From Massospora cicadina (taxonomy: Eukaryota; Entomophthoromycota; Entomophthoromycetes; Entomophthorales; Entomophthoraceae), in assembly GCA_022478985.1 (NCBI GenBank), contig JAKSZP010006710.1:62001-126000 (forward strand): a DNA stretch of 64,000 bases. Direction: 5' to 3'. Both the position numbers and the translations under genes were made by a program. The number at the start of each line of letters is the position of its first letter. Positions within the stretch are counted from its first letter, which is position 1. Below are positions 58,804-64,000 of this stretch, piece after piece. Under the pieces are notes generated by a model, which saw only the letters and a program-made list of their open reading frames with translations, searched no databases and was not told the DNA's origin.

Positions 58804-59520
58804 TGTTGGACAAGAGCCATCTCGACTTGGGAAAAAGAATGCCTTGGGCAAGAATTGTCCCAATTTGTCAAATACCATTGGCTAATTACAAGTCCAATCT
58901 TCTGATAATTATATTTTATAAAAATATAATGACAATATTGGCAAAAAGACCCTGGTCAATTCTCAGTGGAACCCCGTGAATCAGGGTAACACTTTTTTTA
59001 ATAAAACATGGGCAAATAAAGCTAATATGAGCAGTCAGATTGTGCTGAACATTCGGGGGAATCAAGGGAGTCCTTCAGAGGTCCCTCCCATCTCACAACG
59101 AATTTAGTTCAACACACACCACGGAGACCTTCCCTTTTTATAGGGTTGGAGGGGGCCTCGCTATGTGCAAATATTTTCCCATCAGATGAAAGGTAAAATA
59201 TATTAAAATCTTGACTCACGGATACAAACTACCTACCATCACTCTCCATTGGCCGTTTCCTGAAGTAAGGCGAGTTTTGAACGATCCAATAGGCCAACAG
59301 CCCATATTACATAATTTGGATGCAAATAGCTTATGATGAATTTCTTGTATGCCTCAATTTGAGCCTCAAGATGATTTAAATACTCAGCAGCCAATATCAA
59401 GAGATTTCTTTCTTGATCTCCCAGCTGCGACTAATAAAAACCTTTAAAAAACCCCAATTTTTCACTTTTATTAAAAAAGGTATTAATTTAGTTGAGAACA
59501 ATACTTGCCAGATTCCCACA
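58804..59520 (+). repeat. 3' LTR of B
   Basis: Starts TGTTGGACAAGAGCC and ends GATTCCCACA, then AGACA. 717 bp, collinear with 45347-46061. ORF 59413-59640 crosses its end and is not a gene. Confidence 0.88.
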
Positions 59521-59525
59521 AGACA

Positions 59526-59843
59526 ATGCGCCATTGGAAGAATCAAGAGGCTTTGTATTCCATTAATTCCTGAGCCATACGTTTATTCCTATGTATATAC
59601 TTTTTATACTGAAAGTATATACACAAAATTATTATTTTGAAAATAAAGGGATAATTTTTACCCTAAATTCCATCTTTTTAATCTCTTTTATATCCAAAGA
59701 AAGTTAAGTTAGTGAACTTAGAAAGACAACTCTGGCTTCCTCTCTCTTAAGCATATGTGATGTAATAACTATACTGCTACTTTCATATTGTCAAATTCTG
59801 GATTAGCACCAAGCAAGCAACCCAACTAGTCAAATTTCCTACA
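59526..59843 (+). repeat. D 3' LTR, piece 4
   Basis: Last part of the D 3' LTR after B. AAGAAAGTTAAG (about 59699), TAGCACCAAGCAAGC (about 59805) and the end TTTCCTACA match the end of the 5' LTR (TAGCACCAAGCGATC, ATATCTACA). It is followed by AGGAT at 59844-59848. Confidence 0.75.
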
Positions 59844-59848
59844 AGGAT

Positions 59849-60721
59849 GGTCACGGTTTAAGTTTTTCAGAGCAAAGAAATTAAAGAGAAACGTTGACCT
59901 GATTGTTTCTAATGACAAGGTGAATCACTCGATTCACCATGGAAAAGACTAGGCTAAATAGAAAAGTGATAGTCTATTTTCGCCTATACTCCATCCCCAT
60001 CATTATACCAACGGTAATTAAGCACATAATCAAATAAGTGACTTGGCCTTGTGGGAAGCAGCTTCAGTTAAGCAGATGAACATGGAGCAGGAACATCTCA
60101 CTTTGGACCAAGTTGTTAATCTATTCAAATGACTATTAGTACAGAGAGTTTTTTATTGTCTCTGACTAAATTAAAAGGCATTTAATCAGCCACCAGTGCC
60201 GCTATTTTACAAGTAAAGAGTCTCCACGGAAATCTGATTGTACATATGCAGATAATTTGGTCAATTGAGAAAGGTAAGCAATATTCACAATGGGGCTCCA
60301 ATTAACATTTTTTTACAAAGTTAGTAAAATTAAGTCTTTCACCTAAATTGTATTATAGATGTTTTAGAGAAGTGAGCCTAATAAACTACTACCTCTAAAG
60401 GAGCATACAGTGCTTTGCCTTTATAAGCTGGATAACTCATTGTCACATATTTTGCAAAAATTTTATCAAATCAGATATAGAGAGCTAAATTTGCTCTGAC
60501 TTTATGTGATAGTAGGGATTCACTGTGATTTAAAGAAAGATACTCACAAAGTCTTAGGTCAAACTTTGCTGCTGTTTTACAACAAAAGCTGACCTATGCC
60601 AAGCAAAAGAAACAAAAAAATATGTCAAGTATTTTTTGGGATTTGACCCATTTTCAGAAGGCAGGCCTTTTTTATATCGCTTTGTAGGTCAACATATAGG
60701 ATGAATTAAATTAGTTATAAG
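59849..60721 (+). pseudogene. Element J internal sequence after D
   Basis: Its first codons complete the J zinc knuckle (G-H at 59849-59854). Beyond that I cannot assign a domain: the frames have stops at least every 60 codons. One piece (about 60490-60640) reads FALTLCDSRDSL and KLTYAKQKKQKNMSSIFWDL, weakly like a protease start. It ends at the 15-bp duplication of LINE K. No 3' LTR of J was found up to 64000. Confidence 0.4.
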
Positions 60722-60790
60722 CTCAATTTATTTGATTTATTTGATTTATTCGAGGTACGCTGACCAGGGGATGGACAGTACTGAACACAA
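60722..60790 (-). repeat. LINE family 3' end box and AATAAATC tail (copy K)
   Basis: On the minus strand: TGTCCATCCCCTGGTCAGCG, then TACCTCG and repeated AATAAATCA units. It recurs at about 33912-33960 (F), 31835-31870 (L) and, on the plus strand, 63555-63590. A common 3' end is what LINE reverse transcriptases recognise. Confidence 0.8.
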
Positions 60791-60840
60791 CACTCAAAAT
60801 GACAAAACAAAACTACTAACCAGGTAGGAAGCAGAAACTG

Positions 60841-62520
60841 CTAACCCACCATGGCAGAGGGTGAGGAGGGGACAGGGGGTTGGTTTTCAGAAAGACCCAC
60901 CTCAATCAAGGGATGTTGGTTACAGTACTGGATCAGAGCAGAGAGCCAGGGCGTTGGGGCATCTGCATAGTGGGGGTTGAGGTCAGCGTAGTAGGAGTTT
61001 TCCTCTTCTGCATCAAGATAATGACAGGAAGATGTTTCAACAAAAGCTGCGAGGAGAACTTCAGCTTCTTTGCGGGCTTCAGGAAGTTGGGTGAAAAGGG
61101 AGATACTGTGGCGGGTGAGTTTAGCTGAGGGGTTGAATGAAGCAATCGTTGTGACATTCATAAAAACAATTTCAGCATCATCAAATAGTTTCGAGATGTC
61201 ACTGCAGGGAGATTCAGGGAAGTCAGGGGGAAGAAGAGGGTGGGCAGGCCATGCTGGAGCTGAGCCACTGGCTGGGCCACCGCAGTACGTAGTTTTGGGC
61301 AATGAGGAGAGGCCACCGCAGCTAAGGCGAGCTGGTGATCACTTTGGAAGGGGGCTGTATTGGGCAGAGGAGCGAAATGGCGAGGGGTAGGGGTTTCATC
61401 AAAGTCAGAAAGGAAAAATTCTGCCTGACCATAATCGCCTTGGCAGAGAGGTTGACCTGTATGCTTACTAATGAGGACATTACCTGATTCATCAGTTTCA
61501 GCCAAAAAATCCCATGGATTTTGGTTCACTGGAATAGTGGCGTTCGAATTTGGGTGGGTAGGATTGGGCGAATGGGCAGCTGCTTGGGTGCCAATGGTGG
61601 TCCAAGCATTGCTCTGATTGGCTGGGGTAGATTTAGTTGGGAGAGTGAGGCTGGAGGTTTTGGAGGGGCTGATTTTCCATGTGGGCCCACTGAACGAGAT
61701 TGGAGGGTGGGAGGGGGCAGCAAAGCGCCCCATACTGAACCTCCAGAAGGAGGCTCAGAAGCCGCAGCAGCGGACTTGGCCTGAGGGCACGCTCTTTTTG
61801 CATGGTCGAGGCCAAAGCAGAGGGAACAAATCTGCCTACCATTGTTGACCTGAGCCCAAAAGAAATGATCAGGTGCTGCAGCCATACTAGCGCGGGGTGG
61901 GATTTGTTGGGCTATGGTAGGGTGGTGTGGTATGATGGTGGCTGTTGCCCGAGGAGCAGCAAGGCGCTCTGCACCAGATGGAATGGCAAAGATGAGGTTG
62001 GGCTGAGTGCCATAAGCCATGAGCCCCGCGACCAACTGGTCATACAAAACCTGGGGTGGAAGGTGGGATGGGAGATTTGCAAAGGATACCACCAGCGTGG
62101 TGTCTGAAGGGAGGCGAGTACGGGTTGTGGGAATAGGGGTTTTTTTATAAATTAGAGGAGTTTGTGCTGCCGCTTCAGCATCCTCCTCAGATTGGAACCC
62201 AACGTCAAAGTAGCCCTTAAAAAGGGCGGAAGTCTATAAAGCCAGCAGGTGCAAAGGCCGCAGTGGCTAGGTCAATAATTGCCTTATTGGCATATGGGAA
62301 CAAACGCCCATAGTCCACTCTGAGGCAATAGCGAATGGCAGAACGAGGGAGGGCGAGAGGATGGGGGCGAGAAGGGTGGACGCGCGTCAGGTGGAGCGCT
62401 AAGTCCCGTGGGGGATAAAACGGTTGGAAGCAGTGGGCGGGCTGTTTGAGCCCATCCAAACGCGCTTGCCCGCGAGGCGGAAAACGCTAGGTGGGGGTGC
62501 ACTGCTGCCCCACACTGGGG
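60841..62520 (-). pseudogene. LINE K ORF1 protein with CCHC knuckle
   Basis: ORF1 over three frames. The N-terminal part is 62459-62217 (RPHPLALPRSAIRYCLRVDY, FIDFRPF), then 62200-61526 with TTLVVSFANLPSHLPPQVLY (an RRM-like or esterase-free first domain cannot be told apart), GAERLAAPRATATII and the knuckle C-S-L-C-F-G-L-D-H-A-K-R-A-C (61828-61787). A Pro-rich linker follows. The C-terminal part is in 61733-61158 (WDFLAETDESGNVLISKHTG) and 61302-60841 (FDDAEIVFMNVTTIASFNPS), ending SAMVG. Two or three frameshifts break an otherwise open chain of about 540 residues. GC content is visibly higher than in the surroundings. Confidence 0.85.
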
Positions 62521-62637
62521 TGGCAGGCGGCAGAGCCAAGGACATCAAAGAATAGGTTTGGGCAGATGACTGTGAATAATTAAACTTTAAATTTAAAATT
62601 GCTCAAAAGTGACTTCGAGCAGTAAATTAGTTATAAG

Positions 62638-62944
62638 TTAAAAAATAAAAATCACTTTTTTTTATTAAAATATTTTGGGACCCTGTTATAGGGTCAATAA
62701 TAATTAATAATATAAATAAAAGTTGATATTCTGATATTTAATAAGAGAGAAATCAGATCAATCATAAAACTTATAAAAGGAATATTAAAATAAGGTTGCT
62801 ACAAAGCACCTAATAGATTCAGATAGGAATGACTTCATTCCAATTTGGATTGAACATAATCCTATGAGGATCTAGACTCTTGAGACTTGGTCTTAGGGAA
62901 GTGTAAAGGTTTACCCCAGGATAAGGCTTAACCTTAATTGGTAA
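62638..62944. other. AT-rich stretch, no gene
   Basis: Poly-T and AATAAT-rich DNA to the right of LINE K, with a short GGGACCCTGTTATAGGGTC inverted repeat at 62679-62697. The minus ORF 62819-63067 overlaps the plus ORF below and has no recognised motif. Confidence 0.4.
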
Positions 62945-63286
62945 AATCCTGACATATTTCAAAATGGAATCATCCCAATAAATTATCATCAGACTAGTCA
63001 ACATTTCAAAAAAACACTTGATCAAATTGAAGATTATTATGGGATTCCAATAATGGTCAAAGGTCAAATTAAAAGTTATTTACAAAAAGCAATGTATCGT
63101 GGAAAGTGTCCTTACGTTTTAAATTTCAAACTGTTTGTTGCAACTCCGCAAGATGTACTTGCAGGTGCTACCGCTGATGAGCCTGACATAGTGGCAGACT
63201 GCAGGAGGCTTAGTGAATCAAGTTCAGCCAAGAGGACAAAAGCTCATAAAACGCAGCAATGGAAGAGATTTTGTTCATTAAAATAA
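62945..63286 (+). CDS. Small unrecognised ORF, possible non-transposon gene piece
   Basis: Open from 62945 to the TAA at 63284-63286 (113 codons). The first ATG is at 62964 or, for the longer conserved-looking part, 63053 (MVKGQIKSYLQKAMYRGKCP). It contains FKLFVATPQDVLAGATADEP, a stretch DIVADCRRLS and a basic end (KRTKAHKTQQWKRFC). I know no family with this pattern. It has no retroelement motif, no copy elsewhere in the window and no stop over its length, which sets it apart from its surroundings. It could be an exon of a host gene or a chance ORF. No Kozak-like or splice evidence decides this. Confidence 0.3.
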   Translation, partial: NPDIFQNGIIPINYHQTSQHFKKTLDQIEDYYGIPIMVKGQIKSYLQKAMYRGKCPYVLNFKLFVATPQDVLAGATADEPDIVADCRRLSESSSAKRTKAHKTQQWKRFCSLK

Positions 63287-63545
63287 AGTAAGAACTTGGA
63301 TAAGATAAGTAAATAATGTATTCTGCAGAAAAAGGTACTTTATTTAATAAGTAGAAAATACTATTTATAGTACTGTTGAAAGGAAGAGGGAATGCCAGCC
63401 AAAGGAAGCTATTGGCGGTTAGTAGGTCTAATAACATGAAAACATTACCCATGATGTAACCAGAAAAATTTGAGTCCCAATCCAGAGGTGGAAAAACTTT
63501 CTTTGATAAAGTTGACCCTGTTCAGGTTTCATGTCATTTCTTTCT
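63287..63545. other. No gene seen
   Basis: Mixed AT-rich sequence with a TTTCTTTCTTTCTTTCAG pyrimidine run at about 63538-63555 that resembles a splice acceptor. The minus ORF 63210-63452 is unsupported. Confidence 0.3.
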
Positions 63546-63549
63546 TTCT

Positions 63550-63600
63550 TTCAGTAATGCCTGTCCCCTGGTCAGCTTACCTCGGTTAAATAAAAATGAA
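63550..63600 (+). repeat. LINE family 3' end box, plus-strand copy
   Basis: GTAATGCCTGTCCCCTGGTC, AGCTTACCTCGG and an AAATAAAAATGAAAG tail. It is the 3' terminus of the F/K/L family in the opposite orientation. The body upstream could not be matched, so it is probably a strongly 5'-truncated copy. Confidence 0.65.
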
Positions 63601-64000
63601 AGGGAGAGGGAAATTATGATTCACTGATAATGGCAAACAGTGATTCATTGATCATTCTTGATTCCAAGTGGTTTTTCCATCATCAAGTTCCACCTGGAAG
63701 GTCAGATGAACTTCTTGATCTCCTGGAAATAGTTTTGTAATCTTAGTTAAATTACTATTAATCTTAAGTATGAGCTCTTTCAATAGTCCAGGTTTAGAGG
63801 TACAACTTGCTAGCTTCCATAACGAACATATGATGAGGATATTGGGGGCTTTAGGCCTCAGATGATGGAGTCATGTGACCGTGGCCTTGGAATTAGGTAA
63901 TTTAATTGTGAATATAATTAAGATGCTTATTGGCCAAATTTGGAATAATTCAGGTATTACCCCAAATTTAAACCTAAATTGATGACGCATGATCAAACCT
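63601..64000. other. No gene seen to the window end
   Basis: AT-rich sequence without an ORF over 60 codons and without a match to the elements above. It may hold the rest of J or unique host DNA. Confidence 0.35.

Larger units (their letters stand above)
45347..59520 (+). mobile_element. Ty3/gypsy element B, split by G, AGACA duplication
   Basis: LTRs lie at 45347-46061 and 58804-59520 (715 and 717 bp). AGACA flanks it at 45342-45346 and 59521-59525. G occupies 46938-54785, within gag. Without G the element is about 6.3 kb, with order gag, protease, RT, RNase H, integrase. The C-terminus of pol (SHLDLGKRMP) reads into the 3' LTR, as in C. The gag, pre-protease and integrase blocks pair with those of C and I. 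It lies in the D 3' LTR. Confidence 0.93.
29165..59843 (+). mobile_element. LTR element D, hit by four later insertions, AGGAT duplication
   Basis: 5' LTR 29165-30161, internal part 30162-31709, and a 3' LTR that starts at 31710 and is now in four pieces (31710 to about 31800, about 33700-33912, about 45072-45346, 59526-59843). AGGAT flanks it at 29160-29164 and 59844-59848. Without insertions D would be about 3.5 kb, with only a gag-like region and no pol, so it is probably a non-autonomous element or a large internal deletion. The order of the four LTR pieces matches the 5' LTR, which proves that L, F and B landed after D. Confidence 0.87.
60722..62622 (-). mobile_element. ORF1-only LINE K with 15-bp target duplication
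   Basis: A short (1901 bp) non-LTR element on the minus strand. TAAATTAGTTATAAG flanks it exactly at 60707-60721 and 62623-62637. The 3' end has the family box CCCCTGGTCAGCGTACCTCG (minus), followed by three units of AATAAATCA-type tail in place of poly(A). It codes ORF1 only and has no endonuclease or RT. Since the element is complete at both ends, it must have been moved by the machinery of a full LINE such as F. L is a second copy of the same design. Confidence 0.9.

Noticed and set aside
61070..62107. Plus-strand Gly-rich ORFs opposite LINE K (61070-61390, 61521-61848, 61802-62107)
   Set aside because: They are complements of the Pro/Ala-rich ORF1; the minus frame has the zinc knuckle and matches L.
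1..64000. tRNA, rRNA or snRNA genes
   Set aside because: No A/B-box tRNA pattern or rRNA stretch was noticed by eye. A covariance-model search would be decisive and could not be run.

Overview
The window is a eukaryotic, apparently intergenic block built almost wholly of retrotransposons nested in one another. I see no secure host gene, no tRNA or rRNA gene, no CRISPR array and no bacterial-type operon. The mix (several Ty3/gypsy lineages, one chromovirus with a chromodomain, and a LINE family with an APE endonuclease and a CCHC ORF1) suits a large, repeat-rich fungal genome. That assignment is an inference; the sequence does not prove it. Nearly all reading frames carry stops and frameshifts.

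I use letters for the elements. A1 (1-5143, +) and A2 (18729-27005, +) are copies of one gypsy family with long LTRs and an extra antisense ORF region between pol and the 3' LTR. H (minus) is a related element, interrupted by C and, apparently, by A1. C (5780-12196, -) is a full-length gypsy element. I (+, about 16.4-18.7 kb and 27.0-27.6 kb) is a C-like element split by A2. J (LTR 27626-28254, then gag) sits in the reverse transcriptase of I. D (29165-59843, +) sits in the zinc-knuckle codons of J gag. The 3' LTR of D was hit by a LINE fragment L (about 31.80-33.70 kb), by LINE F (about 33.91-45.07 kb) and by gypsy B (45347-59520, +). LINE F carries chromovirus E (34674-40636, -) and B carries gypsy G (46938-54785, +). 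After D, the J remnant resumes, followed by an ORF1-only LINE K (60722-62622, -) and about 1.4 kb of unassigned AT-rich DNA holding one small ORF and a LINE 3' end.

The nesting rests on target-site duplications read directly at both ends: GTCCC (C), CCTTA (A2), AGGAT (D), AGACA (B), CTCCC (G), GTAC (E) and a 15-bp repeat (K). The inferred order is I, then J, then D, then B and F, then G and E: up to five levels deep.

None of the elements looks autonomous now. Catalytic residues survive in places (RT YLDD in G, YMDD in E, protease DTG in C, B and E) but are lost in others. Five of the gypsy elements share a primer-binding motif close to TGGTGCTCACTACAGG, placed 2-3 nt inside the 5' LTR, which implies one primer tRNA for several lineages.
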